Origin: Paludibacteraceae bacterium
GTDB lineage: Bacteria > Bacteroidota > Bacteroidia > Bacteroidales > Paludibacteraceae
Reading direction: 5' to 3'
DNA: 64,000 nucleotides
Assembly (NCBI GenBank): GCA_017547145.1
Contig: JAFYQJ010000011.1
Location: 62,001 to 126,000, forward strand
Made by a program: the position numbers and the translations under genes. Shown here one piece after another: positions 36,520-48,300 of the stretch. The notes below the pieces were generated by a model. That model did no database searches. It was given only the letters and a program-made list of their open reading frames with translations, and was not told the origin of the DNA. The first letter of the stretch is position 1, and the number at the start of each line of letters is the position of its first letter.

Positions 36520-37433
36520 TAAACGACAAATTAAGTGTTGAACTTTGCGGAATTCATCTTTCCAATCCTATTATTCCAGCAAGTGGTACTTTTGGCTTTG
36601 GTACAGAAATGGCAGAGTTGTACGACATCAATATTTTAGGAGCAATTTCGATAAAAGGAACTACACGAGAAGCACGTTTTGGCAACCCAACACCTCGAAT
36701 TGCCGAATGTGAAGCTGGTTTAATCAATTCCGTTGGGCTTCAAAATCCGGGCATCGACAAAGTGATTTCTACAGAGTTACCAAATCTTCGAAAATATTTC
36801 CGTAATCCAATCATTGCTAATATTAGTGGTTTTTCGTTAGACGAATATGTTGAATGTTGTAAAAAAATTAATGATGAGGAGCAAGTAGAAATAATAGAAG
36901 TAAACGTTTCGTGCCCCAACGTACACAATGGAGGTATGGCATTTGGTACTTCTGCCGAATCGGCTGCAAAAGTTACACAAGCAGTAAAAGATGTTACAAC
37001 AAAGCCTGTGTTTATAAAATTGAGCCCTAATGTAACTGACATTGTAAGCATTGCTCGCGCTTGCGAAGATGCAGGTGCTGATGGTCTGACTTTGATAAAC
37101 ACACTTCTAGGAATGCGTATCGACACAGCACGCAGACAACCTATTGTTGCCAACAAAATGGGTGGTTTTTCGGGAGTAGCTATTTTTCCAGTAGCTCTAC
37201 GAATGGTGTATCAAGTAGCCAATGCTTGCAAAATTCCAATTATTGGCTGTGGCGGTATATCTTCGGCCAACGATGTAATAGAAATGATGATGGCAGGAGC
37301 AACTGCCATACAAGTAGGAGCAGAAAACCTACGAAATCCGTACGCTTGTAAGGAAATAATAGAAAACCTTCCTACAGCAATGGAAAAATTAAAAATTGAT
37401 TCTTTAAAAAACATTATAGGTATTGTAAAATAG
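36513..37433 (+). CDS. pyrD: Dihydroorotate dehydrogenase, catalytic subunit (class 1B)
   Basis: 306 aa FMN enzyme that oxidises dihydroorotate to orotate. INSVGLQNPGID, NISGFSLDEYVE, the catalytic cysteine in VNVSCPNVHNGG, and IIGCGGISSANDVIEMMMAGA place it in class 1B, consistent with the overlapping pyrK gene. Cytoplasmic. Confidence 0.96.
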   Translation: MVINDKLSVELCGIHLSNPIIPASGTFGFGTEMAELYDINILGAISIKGTTREARFGNPTPRIAECEAGLINSVGLQNPGIDKVISTELPNLRKYFRNPIIANISGFSLDEYVECCKKINDEEQVEIIEVNVSCPNVHNGGMAFGTSAESAAKVTQAVKDVTTKPVFIKLSPNVTDIVSIARACEDAGADGLTLINTLLGMRIDTARRQPIVANKMGGFSGVAIFPVALRMVYQVANACKIPIIGCGGISSANDVIEMMMAGATAIQVGAENLRNPYACKEIIENLPTAMEKLKIDSLKNIIGIVK

Positions 37434-37439
37434 TTAATT

Positions 37440-38141
37440 ATGGCAAAAGATGTAATCATAGCATGCGACTTTAGCAGCAAAGAACAAACAATAGCTTTTC
37501 TTGAAAATTTTACAGAAAGAAAACCTTTTGTGAAAATCGGTATGGAACTTTTCTATGCCGAAGGTCCTGAAATTGTTCGAGAAATAAAAAAACGTGGACA
37601 CAAAATTTTTCTTGACCTCAAACTTCACGACATACCAAATACCGTAAAAAAATCAATGGCTGTTTTGAGCCGACTTGATGTGGATATGTGTAACCTGCAC
37701 GCTGCAGGAACAATAGAGATGATGCGTGCTGCATTGGAAGGACTTACACGCGAAGATGGCTCAAGACCAATTCTGTTGGCAGTAACTCAACTCACTTCTA
37801 CTAGCGAAGAACGTATGCACAACGATCTACTTGTACAAGGGAAAATAGAAGACGTGGTTGTTCATTATGCAAAAAATGCACAAATAGCAGGACTTGACGG
37901 CATTGTTTGTTCACCATTGGAAGCTGGCTTGGTAAAATCTGCTTGTGGTAGCGAATTTGTTACAGTAACGCCTGGCATTCGTTTCGCTGATGGAGTTGTA
38001 GGCGACCAAGTACGAATAACAACGCCACAAAAAGCTCGTGAAATCGGTACTGACTACATTGTAGTAGGACGACCTATCACCGCAGCCGAAAATCCTGTAG
38101 AAGCCTACAACCGTTGCTTAAAAGATTTTTTAAACATTTAA
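37440..38141 (+). CDS. pyrF: Orotidine 5'-phosphate decarboxylase
   Basis: 233 aa TIM barrel making UMP from OMP. Catalytic motif [16 protein letters not shown] (about 60-75), [17 protein letters not shown] and [15 protein letters not shown] at the phosphate-binding end. This is the shorter group 1 type rather than the about 270-aa form found in many Bacteroidota. 6 nt after pyrD and 10 nt before pyrE. Confidence 0.95.
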   Translation: MAKDVIIACDFSSKEQTIAFLENFTERKPFVKIGMELFYAEGPEIVREIKKRGHKIFLDLKLHDIPNTVKKSMAVLSRLDVDMCNLHAAGTIEMMRAALEGLTREDGSRPILLAVTQLTSTSEERMHNDLLVQGKIEDVVVHYAKNAQIAGLDGIVCSPLEAGLVKSACGSEFVTVTPGIRFADGVVGDQVRITTPQKAREIGTDYIVVGRPITAAENPVEAYNRCLKDFLNI

Positions 38142-38151
38142 TATAAAAACT

Positions 38152-38781
38152 ATGGAAAAAGAAATTGCTAAAGAACTTCTCTCGATAGGTGCGGTTTTTC
38201 TTCGCCCCGAACAACCATTTACATGGGCAAGTGGCATTAAAAGTCCAATTTATTGCGACAACCGATTGACACTATCGGCACCATCGGTACGAACAAAAAT
38301 AGAACAAGGTCTAGCAAAACTTGTTCAAATACACTTCCCTGAATGTGAAATGCTGATGGGGACTTCAACCGCAGGTATTGCACATGCTGCAATCACAGCA
38401 ACAATTTTAGATTTGCCAATGGGATATGTGCGTAGTGGTGCAAAAGACCATGGACGTGCCAACCGTATTGAAGGCAAAATGGAAAAAGGGACAAAAGTAG
38501 TTGTAGTTGAAGACCTAATTTCGACAGGAGGCAGTTGCATAGAAGTTGTAGAAGCACTACGTGAAGCTGGCGCAGACGTTTTAGGAATTGTAAGTATTTT
38601 TACATACGGAATGAAACGTGGCATAGAACGCATCGCTGCAGTCAATACTGTAAATTACTCGCTTTCAAATCTTGATGCACTAGTAGAAGTTGCTGCTCAA
38701 GAAGGTTACATAGCTGAAAGTTGGAAAGAACGTATTTTAAATTTTAGAAATAACCCTTCTGACGAAAGTTGGATAAAATAA
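38152..38781 (+). CDS. pyrE: Orotate phosphoribosyltransferase
   Basis: 209 aa. Joins orotate and PRPP to OMP. PRPP-binding motif [19 protein letters not shown] (about 124-142), the flexible loop [16 protein letters not shown], and [16 protein letters not shown] near the start. 7 nt before pyrB. Confidence 0.96.
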   Translation: MEKEIAKELLSIGAVFLRPEQPFTWASGIKSPIYCDNRLTLSAPSVRTKIEQGLAKLVQIHFPECEMLMGTSTAGIAHAAITATILDLPMGYVRSGAKDHGRANRIEGKMEKGTKVVVVEDLISTGGSCIEVVEALREAGADVLGIVSIFTYGMKRGIERIAAVNTVNYSLSNLDALVEVAAQEGYIAESWKERILNFRNNPSDESWIK

Positions 38782-38788
38782 AATTGCA

Positions 38789-39874
38789 ATGAAGCACTTA
38801 ATAGACCCAACCGATCTTACACGCGAAGAGACAGACGACATCATTGCCCTTGCCGAAGATATTATTTCGCATAGAGAAAATTATAATGAACGCTGTAAAG
38901 GGAAAAAACTTGCAACCTTGTTTTATGAGCCAAGTACTCGTACTCGATTGAGTTTTACAGCCGCAATGATGGAATTAGGAGGCAATGTTCTTGGCTTTGC
39001 TGATGCACGTAGCTCTTCGGTAAGCAAAGGCGAAACCGTAGAAGATACGGTTCGTGTTGTAGGATGCTTTGCTGATATAATTGCTATGAGACATCATATC
39101 GAAGGTGCTCCTTTAGCAGCAATAGAAGTATCAAATGTCCCTATTATCAATGCTGGAGATGGGAGCCATAGCCATCCAACACAAACATTGACGGATCTAC
39201 TTACAATAAAACGCGAACTTGGACATTTGGATAATCTCACAATTGGTTTTTGTGGCGATTTACGTTTTGGACGTACAGTGCATTCACTCATCAAAGCAAT
39301 GTCACGCTACGAAGGAACAAGAGTTATCCTTATTGCTCCAGATGAATTAAGACTTCCTGATTATATAAAACACGATGTTTGCGACTGTAACGACATAGAA
39401 TACAGAGAAGTAAATTCAATGGAAGAAGTTATGGGCGAACTAGATGTTTTGTATATGACACGCGTACAAAAAGAACGTTTCCTCGATGAAGAAGAATTTG
39501 ATTTGATAAAAAATAGCTTTATTTTAGACAATCAAAAACTTAAAACCGCTAAAGAAAAAATGGCAATTTTACATCCACTTCCTCGCGTAAACGAAATTCT
39601 AAAAGAAGTAGATTCAGACCCTCGAGCAGCTTATTTTAGGCAAGTAGAAAATGGGAAATTTGTACGTATGGCACTTATATGTCGTTTGCTCGATTGGCAA
39701 AATGACTCTGAACACACTATGCCGGTATATCAAAACACAAACATTGATACTACACTTTATCGCTGTCCAAATCAAAAATGTATTTGCAACAACGAAAATG
39801 TAGAAATACGATTTCATAAAGCAGAAAACGGGACTATACGTTGTTTTTATTGTGAAACAAAAGCTCGAAAATAA
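38789..39874 (+). CDS. pyrB: Aspartate carbamoyltransferase with a fused PyrI-type zinc domain
   Basis: 361 aa. Residues 1 to about 308 are a standard ATCase catalytic chain: FYEPSTRTRLSF, SSVSKGETVEDT, MRHHIEGA, GDGSHSHPTQTLTDL, HPLPRVNEI. After a linker, residues 324-361 read like the zinc domain of the regulatory chain PyrI: C326-x4-C331 and C352-x2-C355 (CPNQKC...CFYC; E. coli PyrI has C-x4-C-x23-C-x2-C). The PyrI nucleotide-binding domain is absent and no pyrI follows. In E. coli that zinc domain makes the contact with the catalytic chain, so here it may stabilise the trimer or mediate assembly without ATP/CTP control. Last gene of the operon. Confidence 0.95.
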   Translation: MKHLIDPTDLTREETDDIIALAEDIISHRENYNERCKGKKLATLFYEPSTRTRLSFTAAMMELGGNVLGFADARSSSVSKGETVEDTVRVVGCFADIIAMRHHIEGAPLAAIEVSNVPIINAGDGSHSHPTQTLTDLLTIKRELGHLDNLTIGFCGDLRFGRTVHSLIKAMSRYEGTRVILIAPDELRLPDYIKHDVCDCNDIEYREVNSMEEVMGELDVLYMTRVQKERFLDEEEFDLIKNSFILDNQKLKTAKEKMAILHPLPRVNEILKEVDSDPRAAYFRQVENGKFVRMALICRLLDWQNDSEHTMPVYQNTNIDTTLYRCPNQKCICNNENVEIRFHKAENGTIRCFYCETKARK

Positions 39875-39878
39875 AATA

Positions 39879-39908
39879 AAAAAGCTATTCATTAAGAATA
39901 GCTTTTTT
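39879..39908. terminator. Bidirectional terminator between pyr and pur operons
   Basis: AAAAAGCTATTC (39879-39890) / GAATAGCTTTTT (39896-39907), 5-nt loop, followed by T on one strand and T on the other. It serves pyrB (+) and purD (-). Confidence 0.88.
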
Positions 39909-39910
39909 AT

Positions 39911-41158
39911 TTAAAATGCCTTATGACCTATATCAGACCGATAAAACAAATTATCACATTTTATCTTTGGTACTTCTTTCATCACCTTTGCATGTGCTTC
40001 AAGTAATGTAGGAGCTTTGCTCACAACAATCATCACACGACCTCCTGATGTAACTATAGAATCATCTTTTATCGAAGTTCCCATATGATATATTTTAGCA
40101 TCTACGTTTTCCAATCCAGCTATTTCAAACCCTTTATCATAAGAGCCAGGATAACCTTTTGAAGCTAAAACAACACCAATTGTAGCAGCATCTTCCCATT
40201 CTATATTTTCAATAGATTTATTTTCTGCTATTGAGTAAAATACATCATATATATCGCTTTGCAATAAAGGTAAAACTACTTCTGTTTCTGGATCTCCAAA
40301 ACGTGCATTAAACTCTATAACTTTTATTCCATTCGCAGTTTTCATCAAACCACCATACAAAACACCAGTCAAAGGCAAACCTTCACTTTGCATTGCTTTG
40401 GCTGTTGGCTTCATTATTTTATCGAAGGCATAAGTCCAATCTTCCTCGGTTATGAAAGGCAAACAAGTATACGCCCCCATTCCACCTGTATTAGGACCTT
40501 TATCTCCATCATACGCACGTTTATGATCTTGTGACAAAGGCATAGGATACAAACTTTCACCACAAACAAAACATAAAAAAGAAAACTCCGGACCTTCAAG
40601 GAATTCTTCTACAACAACACATCCTTGTCCAAAGCAATCATCAAGCAACATATCACGCAAAGCCTCGTCAGCTTGTTCTAATGTTTCTGCTATTACTACT
40701 CCCTTACCTGCAGCCAACCCATCGTATTTCAAAACAGCTGGTAGTGGTTGAGAAAAAACATAAGCTTTTGCCTCTTCATAATTAGAAAAAGACTTATATC
40801 TAGCAGTTGGGATATCATATTTCTGCATCAATTTTTTAGCGAATTCCTTGCTACTCTCTATTTGTGCTGCTTGTTTTGTATGTCCAAAAATAGACAAACC
40901 CGCTGCACGAAATTCATCAACAATACCTGCTGCCAAAGCTACTTCAGGACCTACTACCGTTAAATCTATGGCATTTTCTAAAGCAAAAGATTTTAGTGCT
41001 ACAACATCTGTTTCTTTTATAGCAACATTTTGAGCCTGCTCAGCAATTCCTGCATTACCTGGTGCACAAAAAATCTTACCGACTTTAGGAGAACGGCTAA
41101 GAGCATCTACTATAGCATGCTCACGTCCACCACTACCGATTACCAATACTTTCTTCAT
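39911..41158 (-). CDS. purD: Phosphoribosylamine-glycine ligase
   Basis: 415 aa ATP-grasp enzyme making GAR. Start chosen at MKKVLVIGSGGREHA, the universal N-terminus; the open frame extends 26 codons further upstream only from a GTG. ATP-grasp marks: KYDGLAAGKGVVI, EEFLEGPEFSFLCF, DHKRAYDGDKGPNTGGMGAY, EFNARFGDPETEVVLP. 107 nt after purH, last gene of the pur run. Confidence 0.95.
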   Translation of the reverse strand: MKKVLVIGSGGREHAIVDALSRSPKVGKIFCAPGNAGIAEQAQNVAIKETDVVALKSFALENAIDLTVVGPEVALAAGIVDEFRAAGLSIFGHTKQAAQIESSKEFAKKLMQKYDIPTARYKSFSNYEEAKAYVFSQPLPAVLKYDGLAAGKGVVIAETLEQADEALRDMLLDDCFGQGCVVVEEFLEGPEFSFLCFVCGESLYPMPLSQDHKRAYDGDKGPNTGGMGAYTCLPFITEEDWTYAFDKIMKPTAKAMQSEGLPLTGVLYGGLMKTANGIKVIEFNARFGDPETEVVLPLLQSDIYDVFYSIAENKSIENIEWEDAATIGVVLASKGYPGSYDKGFEIAGLENVDAKIYHMGTSIKDDSIVTSGGRVMIVVSKAPTLLEAHAKVMKEVPKIKCDNLFYRSDIGHKAF

Positions 41159-41265
41159 ATACAAATCTGTTATATTTATAGTAGTCTTTTCTTTATCAAA
41201 CTGATTTATTCCATGTAATGATAAAATTGTTTCCACTGCTGATTACTTACTTTACGTTTAATATA

Positions 41266-42795
41266 TTAATGTTTGAAATGACGCATTCCGGTAAACAACA
41301 TTGTTATTCCTAACTCATTGGCTTTTGCGATAGCATCTTCATCACGAATACTTCCACCTGGTTGAACTATCGCTGTTACACCATATTGTGCAGCCAAAGC
41401 TACGGTATCGTCAAAAGGTAAAAATCCGTCAGAAGCCAATACCAAATCAGTAGTAAATCCCGCTGCTTGTGCTTCTTTTAAAGCGATTTCAGCTGATCCT
41501 ACACGATTCATTTGACCTGCTCCAATACCTAAAGTTTGGCCATCTTTTACCACAACAATAGCATTTGATTTTACATGTTTAACTACACGCCAACCAAAAT
41601 CCAAATCACTTAATTGTAAAACCGTAGGTTTGCTTTTTGTAACACACATCGACTCCTCTATTCGTACTGTATCAGTGTCAAGTTGTTGTACCAACAATCC
41701 ACCATTTACACTTACATACTGATTAACCTTTTTATCTGAAGCAGTCATATCCACTTGCAACAAACGCAAGTTTTTCTTTGTAGACAAAACTTCTAAAGCT
41801 TCTTTTGAGAATGAAGGAGCCATTACTATTTCAAGGAAAATTGGTTTCATTGCAAGAGCAACTTCTTCGGTTAATTCACGATTAACAGCAACTATACCTC
41901 CATAAATACTAACTTTATCAGCTTCGTAAGCACGTTGCCAAGCCTCTGCAATATCTTTTCCTATAGCAGCACCACAAGGATTCATATGTTTTAATCCAAC
42001 GCAAAATGGTTCTTTAAACTCACGTACTATATTTAATGCAGCATTAGCATCTTGAATATTATTATACGACAACTCTTTTCCACCTAATTGTTTTGCAAAC
42101 GACAATGAAAATGCAGAAGGAATTTCTTCACGATAAAATTTTGCTGTTTGATGTGGATTTTCTCCGTATCGAAGTGTTTGTACTAAATCAAATTCTAAAA
42201 ATAGTTTTTCGTTCAACTCCGCCTTTTCTCTCATAAATGTAGCAATGCAACAATCATATTCTGCTGTATGAGTATAGGCTTTTGCCGATAATTTTAAACG
42301 TGTTTCTTGCTTGGTATTTCCAAACTCTTTTATTTCAGATAATATCTGATTATAATCCTCAGGATTACATACCACCGTTACATCACGATAATTTTTAGCT
42401 GCACTTCTCAACATTGATGGTCCACCTATATCAATGTTTTCGATTGCATCTTCCATTGTAACATCACCTTTTGAAATGGTTTGCTTAAATGGATATAAAT
42501 TAACACAAACCATATCAATAAAATCGATATTATTTTCACGCAAAGCTTGTAAATGACTTTCATCATCACGACGTGCAAGCAAGCCTCCATGTACCTTCGG
42601 ATGCAAAGTTTTAACCCGACCATCACAAATTTCAGGAAAGCCTGTAACTTCACTAATACCTATTGTTTTAATTCCATTTTCTTCCAATAAACGTTGTGTA
42701 CCTCCTGTTGCGATAATTTCCCAACCAAACTCTTGCAATCCGTTTACAAATTCTACTAAACCTGTTTTATCACTAACACTAACTAATGCTCTCAT
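41266..42795 (-). CDS. purH: Bifunctional AICAR transformylase / IMP cyclohydrolase
   Basis: 509 aa. Catalyses the last two steps to IMP. N-terminal MGS-like IMP cyclohydrolase domain (SVSDKTGLVEF, GGTQRLLEENG, GRVKTLHPKVHGGLL), C-terminal transformylase (LRYGENPHQTAKF, KHMNPCGAA, SDGFLPFDD, QPGGSIRDEDAI). Start is ATG 42795, 2 nt after the purN stop, which implies coupled translation. Confidence 0.97.
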   Translation of the reverse strand: MRALVSVSDKTGLVEFVNGLQEFGWEIIATGGTQRLLEENGIKTIGISEVTGFPEICDGRVKTLHPKVHGGLLARRDDESHLQALRENNIDFIDMVCVNLYPFKQTISKGDVTMEDAIENIDIGGPSMLRSAAKNYRDVTVVCNPEDYNQILSEIKEFGNTKQETRLKLSAKAYTHTAEYDCCIATFMREKAELNEKLFLEFDLVQTLRYGENPHQTAKFYREEIPSAFSLSFAKQLGGKELSYNNIQDANAALNIVREFKEPFCVGLKHMNPCGAAIGKDIAEAWQRAYEADKVSIYGGIVAVNRELTEEVALAMKPIFLEIVMAPSFSKEALEVLSTKKNLRLLQVDMTASDKKVNQYVSVNGGLLVQQLDTDTVRIEESMCVTKSKPTVLQLSDLDFGWRVVKHVKSNAIVVVKDGQTLGIGAGQMNRVGSAEIALKEAQAAGFTTDLVLASDGFLPFDDTVALAAQYGVTAIVQPGGSIRDEDAIAKANELGITMLFTGMRHFKH

Positions 42796-42797
42796 AA

Positions 42798-43370
42798 TCA
42801 ACTATAATTGTTTTTTAATAATTTATCTATAACTTCTACATACATCGTATGTTCTATTTTTTGTCCTATTCGATGAACTTCTTCTGCATCATTGCCATCA
42901 TAATAAAATGCTTTTTGAGCAATAATTTTTCCTCCATCAAGTGAAGCATCCACCCAATGAATCGTGATACCAAAAACTTTTACTCCATACGCTATTGCTT
43001 GTTCTACAGCATGAGCTCCCTTAAATGCAGGTAACAAAGAAGGATGAATATTTATCATCTTTCCTTCATAAGATGATAACAAAACATCCGAAACAATTCG
43101 CATATAACCAGCTAAACATACTAAATCTACATTTTTCTCATCAAGCAAACGCACAATCTCACGTTCATAATCGGCTTTAGAAGAATAATCTTTGGGTGAA
43201 AAAACAAAAGAATCAATTCCTCGTTGAGCAGCTTTTTCTACTACTTTCGCTGCTGGTTTATCACAAACCATTAATACAACTTTTGCAGAAATCACTCCTT
43301 GCTCACATGCCTCTGCTATAACGTCAAAATTTGTTCCTTCTCCACTTGCAAAAACTGCAATATTTTTCAT
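42798..43370 (-). CDS. purN: Phosphoribosylglycinamide formyltransferase (folate-dependent)
   Basis: 190 aa. Transfers formyl from 10-formyl-THF to GAR. Phosphate loop VFASGEGTNFD, active-site segment INIHPSLLPAFKGAHAVEQA with the catalytic Asn/His, and TIHWVDASLDGGKI with the catalytic Asp. 3 nt after purM. Confidence 0.95.
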   Translation of the reverse strand: MKNIAVFASGEGTNFDVIAEACEQGVISAKVVLMVCDKPAAKVVEKAAQRGIDSFVFSPKDYSSKADYEREIVRLLDEKNVDLVCLAGYMRIVSDVLLSSYEGKMINIHPSLLPAFKGAHAVEQAIAYGVKVFGITIHWVDASLDGGKIIAQKAFYYDGNDAEEVHRIGQKIEHTMYVEVIDKLLKNNYS

Positions 43371-43373
43371 CGT

Positions 43374-44405
43374 TTAAGCATTTTTAATAACAACACCTTC
43401 AGTGCTTGTTATTTGTCCAATAATAGAAGCATTTTCACCCGCTTGCTTTAAAATGGTTATAGCTTTTTCTGCTTCTGAAGCATCAAGAGCAATCACCATT
43501 CCAATACCCATATTAAAAATGTTAAACATCTCACGGTGAGCAATTTTACCCCATTTCTCAAGCAATGTGAACACTGGTAAAATATTCCATGTCCCTTCTT
43601 GAATTTCAATACCTTGACCTGACTGTAAAATACGTGGAATATTTTCGTCAAAACCGCCTCCTGTAATATGACTAATGCCATGAACATCACAATTACGAAT
43701 TACTTCCAATACTTGACGGACATATATTTTTGTAGGACAAAGTAATGCTTCACCAATTGTTTTACCTTCTAATTCAGGAAACTGATCAGTAAGTGAAATA
43801 TTATTATCAGTCAATATTTTTCTAACTAACGAAAAACCATTTGAGTGAACTCCACTCGATGAAATACCCACCAATACATCACCTACCTTAACCTTTGAGC
43901 CATCTATTAGTTTCGATTTTTCAACCACACCGCATGTAAAACCTGCAATATCGTATTCTTCATCCGTGTACATTCCCGGCATTTCAGCAGTTTCGCCACC
44001 AATCAAGGCACAACCAGCTTGACGACAACCCTCTGCTACTCCCGAAACTATAGCTTCTATTTTTGCAGGAATATTGTGTCCTACCGCTACATAATCAAGA
44101 AAAAACAAAGGTTCAGCTCCTTGGGCTAAAACATCATTTACACACATTGCAACCGCATCAATACCAATCGTATCGTGCTTATCCATTGCAAATGCCAATT
44201 TTAATTTTGTACCAACACCATCAGTTCCACTAACAAGTATTGGTTCTTTTATATTAAGTGAAGCAAGATCAAACATTCCTCCAAAAGCACCAATATTACC
44301 CATTGTTCCTTTTCGAGATGTTGACGCAACGTGCGATTTTATACGACGTACAACCTCATAACCTGCTTCAAGGTTTACACCAGCTTTTTCATAACTTTCT
44401 GCCAT
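43374..44405 (-). CDS. purM: Phosphoribosylformylglycinamidine cyclo-ligase
   Basis: 343 aa AIR synthetase. [64 protein letters not shown] and [13 protein letters not shown] are the family motifs. 4 nt after purC. A domain-level relative of PurL upstream. Confidence 0.97.
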   Translation of the reverse strand: MAESYEKAGVNLEAGYEVVRRIKSHVASTSRKGTMGNIGAFGGMFDLASLNIKEPILVSGTDGVGTKLKLAFAMDKHDTIGIDAVAMCVNDVLAQGAEPLFFLDYVAVGHNIPAKIEAIVSGVAEGCRQAGCALIGGETAEMPGMYTDEEYDIAGFTCGVVEKSKLIDGSKVKVGDVLVGISSSGVHSNGFSLVRKILTDNNISLTDQFPELEGKTIGEALLCPTKIYVRQVLEVIRNCDVHGISHITGGGFDENIPRILQSGQGIEIQEGTWNILPVFTLLEKWGKIAHREMFNIFNMGIGMVIALDASEAEKAITILKQAGENASIIGQITSTEGVVIKNA

Positions 44406-44409
44406 ATAA

Positions 44410-45351
44410 TTATTTATTTAAATATTTAATAATATTATTTTCTATACGTGCTTCAATATTTTCTGTTACAGCCTTTTCAAATTTTTCTCCTGTAATTTGT
44501 TCATAAAGTTCTATGTAACGAGCACTAATTCCTTCCACAATTTCGTCTGTCATTTCTGGTACTTCTTGTCCTTCTTTACCTTGGAAACCATTACTCATCA
44601 ACCATTCACGAACAAATTCTTTAGAAAGTTGTTTTTGTGGCTCGTTATTAACAAAACACTCTTTATATTTTTCTGCATAGAAATAACGACTCGAATCAGG
44701 CGTATGAATTTCGTCCATCAAGTAAATTGTTCCATTGTACGTACCAAACTCATATTTTGTGTCTACAAGAATCAAACCTCGTTGAGCAGCTATTTGTGTT
44801 CCACGTTCAAACAATGCTAATGTGTATTTTTCCAAAACAGCATACTCTTCTGCAGACACTAAACCTTGTGCTATAATCTCTTCTTTAGAAATATCAGCAT
44901 CATGCTCACCTATTTCAGCTTTTGTAGTGGGAGTAATAATTGGCGTTGGAAATTTTTCATTTTCACGCATACCTTCTGGCAATTTTACACCACATATTTC
45001 GCGCACACCACTTTTGTAGGCACGCCAAGCACTACCACAAAGGTATCCACGCACAATCATTTCTATAGGAAAACCTTTACATTTTACTCCAACCGTAACC
45101 ATTGGGTCTGGTGTTGCCAATTTCCAATTAGGACAAATATCAGCAGTTGCATCTAAAAATTTTGCAGCTATTTGATTAAGAATTTGACCTTTAAATGGAA
45201 TACCTTGCGGCAATATAACATCAAATGCAGAAATACGGTCAGTAGCAATCATCACCAATTTATCATCTGTAAAATATACATCACGCACTTTACCATGATA
45301 AACATCTGTTTGATTTGGAAAATTAAAATTTGTTGTTGTTAATGCTTTCAT
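44410..45351 (-). CDS. purC: SAICAR synthetase
   Basis: 313 aa, the longer form of PurC (E. coli 237 aa). [25 protein letters not shown] at the start, [43 protein letters not shown]. Adds aspartate to CAIR. 13 nt after purL and 4 nt before purM. Confidence 0.97.
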   Translation of the reverse strand: MKALTTTNFNFPNQTDVYHGKVRDVYFTDDKLVMIATDRISAFDVILPQGIPFKGQILNQIAAKFLDATADICPNWKLATPDPMVTVGVKCKGFPIEMIVRGYLCGSAWRAYKSGVREICGVKLPEGMRENEKFPTPIITPTTKAEIGEHDADISKEEIIAQGLVSAEEYAVLEKYTLALFERGTQIAAQRGLILVDTKYEFGTYNGTIYLMDEIHTPDSSRYFYAEKYKECFVNNEPQKQLSKEFVREWLMSNGFQGKEGQEVPEMTDEIVEGISARYIELYEQITGEKFEKAVTENIEARIENNIIKYLNK

Positions 45352-45364
45352 AATTATATTTAAG

Positions 45365-48300
45365 TTATTTGTTTTTAAAATAATTTACTGCATTTTCAAA
45401 TATAGATTGAGAACGATTGCCATGAATATTTTTCATCAAACCTTCATCGTAACGTTCTGTGTGTCCCATTTTTCCTAATATTTGACCATCTTTACTAATT
45501 ATTCCTTCTATTCCAAAATAAGATCCATTAGGATTAAAAGGTGCATCAGTAGTTGGATTTCCTTCTGCATCAGCATACTGGAAAGCTACTTGTCCATTCG
45601 CGAACAACTCCTCTGCTAATTCATTGCTAACAACAAATTTTCCTTCACCGTGACTCACTGCAATAGAATGTATATCCCCAACATTAAAAGAAGAAAGCCA
45701 TGGTGATGATGTAGAACCTACACGAGTAGATACTATTTGCGATATATGTCGATGGATATCGTTGTGGAACAAAGTTGGAGATGATTTTGAAATCATACCC
45801 AAACGTCCATAAGGTAAAAGTCCTGATTTTACAAGTGCTTGGAATCCATTACAAATACCCAAAATCAAACCTCCTCTATCTAGCAAACGATGAACTGCTT
45901 CGGTTATTTTTTCATTATTCAACACATTTGCAATAAATTTTCCACTTCCATCAGGTTCATCACCTAACGAAAATCCGCCACTTAAGACAAAAATATGACT
46001 TTCGTCTATTGCTTTCGACATAGCTTCAATAGATTCCAAAATTGCCTTTTCGGACAAGTTGCAGAAAACACCTATCTGCGTAGTTGCACCTGCACGTTCA
46101 AAAGCACGAGCTGTATCATAATCACAATTTGTACCAGGGAAAACAGGTAAATATACTTTTACTGTTGAAACCGATTCGCCTTTATATGATTTTGCTTTTT
46201 GTTGACAATCAGCTATTCGAGTAACTTCACCAGCAGAACCTTTTGCAGGATATATTGTTTCGAAAAGTTGTGTATTTGTATTATATAAATCACCTAAAGA
46301 TATTTTTTCATCATTAACGATAATATCCTTTTCCTCAATAGTTTCACCTAACAAAATAGCATTTTCATAATTTAAAGAAGCAATGCTCTCTATAAGTATC
46401 GAACCATAATTATAGTCAAACAAGAATTGTTCGTCTGCTTTAATTTTTGCTCCAATTTCATTACCAAAACTCATTTTAGCTACGGCTTCTGCTACACCAC
46501 CAAATCCGATAGCATAAGCAGAAACAATGGTACCATTGTCGATATTTTCAGACACAAAATCAAAGTTTTGTTTCAATTGCTCTACATTTGGTGTATAATT
46601 TTTTTCTGGTGAATGAGTTATTAAATACAACTTATGTCCCTGTTGTTTAAACTCTGGACTAATTACCTTACGAGCATCAACAGTAGTAATACCAAATGCC
46701 ATCAACATTGGAGGCACATTTATATCACGGAAGGTTCCACTCATAGAATCTTTTCCTCCTATAGAAGGCAAACCAAATGCCAACTGCATACGTAAAGCTC
46801 CAAGCAAAGCTGTCATAGGTTTTCCCCAAGAAATTTCATTTGTCATTCTCTCAAAATATTCTTGATAAGAAAAACGCATGTGATTATATCTTGCACCTGC
46901 TGCAACAACTTTTGCCACCGATTCTACAACTGCATATTGAGCTGCATGGTATGGACTCCACTCTGCAATAAAAGGATTAAAACCAAAAGACATAATACTT
47001 GCAGTATTTGTAAACCCATGACGAACAGGTATTTTTTGTACCGAAACTTGTGTTTCTGTTCTTTGAGTTTTTCCTCCAAAAGGCATTAAAACTGTAGAAG
47101 CACCTATCGTAGAATCGAACATCTCTATAAGTCCACGTTGTGAAACAACGTTTTTATCTGACAAATTAGCCACAAACTTATCACTAATAAGTTTTCCCTC
47201 TATTTCTCGATGGAATGGATTTTTTTCTTCTACAGCACCCAAACAAATTTTTGTATAATGTTTTGCTCCTGCACTATCAATAAAATCACGATGCAAATCA
47301 ACAATTTTTTCTCCTTTAAAAAACATTCGCATACGATTCGTATCCGTAACATCAGCTACATGATTTGCCTCCACATTTTCTTCTGCACACAAGCTAAACA
47401 TTGTTTCTACATCTTTCGCTTCAACCACCACAGCCATACGTTCCTGCGACTCGCTAATAGCTAATTCTGTTGCATTTAATCCACTATATTTTACAGGAAC
47501 CTTGTCAAGATAAATATCTAAACCGTTTGTCAATTCACCTATTGCAACACTAACACCGCCTGCACCAAAGTCATTCGATTTTTTTATCAATCGCGTAACT
47601 TCAGCTCTGCGGAACAATCTAGAAAGTTTACGCTCTTCTGGGGCATTCCCTTTTTGTACTTCTGAGCTACATTCTTCTAACGAAGACAATGTATGTTCTT
47701 TTGACGAGCCCGTTGCACCTCCAATACCATCACGGCCTGTTCTTCCACCTAAAAGAAGAACAACATCTCCTTTTTCTGGCGATTCTCGACGTATATTTTC
47801 AGCCTTGACTGCTCCAACTACTGCTCCAACTTCCAAGCGTTTGGCAACATAATTATCATGATAAATTTCTCTTACATGTGTTGTTGCTAATCCAATTTGA
47901 TTACCATAACTTGAATAACCCGCTGCAGCTTTTTTACTAATAACTTGTTGTGGAAGCTTGCCATCTAATGTTTCATCAATAGGCTTGTAAATATCTCCCG
48001 CACCCGTTACACGCATAGCTTGATAAACATACGCCCTTCCCGACAATGGGTCACGAATAGCTCCTCCCAAACATGTTGATGCACCACCAAATGGTTCGAT
48101 TTCAGTAGGATGATTGTGTGTCTCATTCTTAAATTGCAACAACCACTTTTCTATTTTTCCATCTACATCTACATCAATAAAAATACTACATGCATTATTT
48201 TCTTCACTTTGCTCCAAATCAGCCAACAAACCTTTTTTACGCAAATAACGAGCGCCTATTGTTGCAAGCTCCATTAAACACAAACTTTTACTTTCACGTT

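Noticed and set aside
41159-41236. 26-residue N-terminal extension of PurD
   Set aside because: It depends on a GTG start and lies before the universal MKKVLVIGSGGREHA N-terminus; more likely untranslated.
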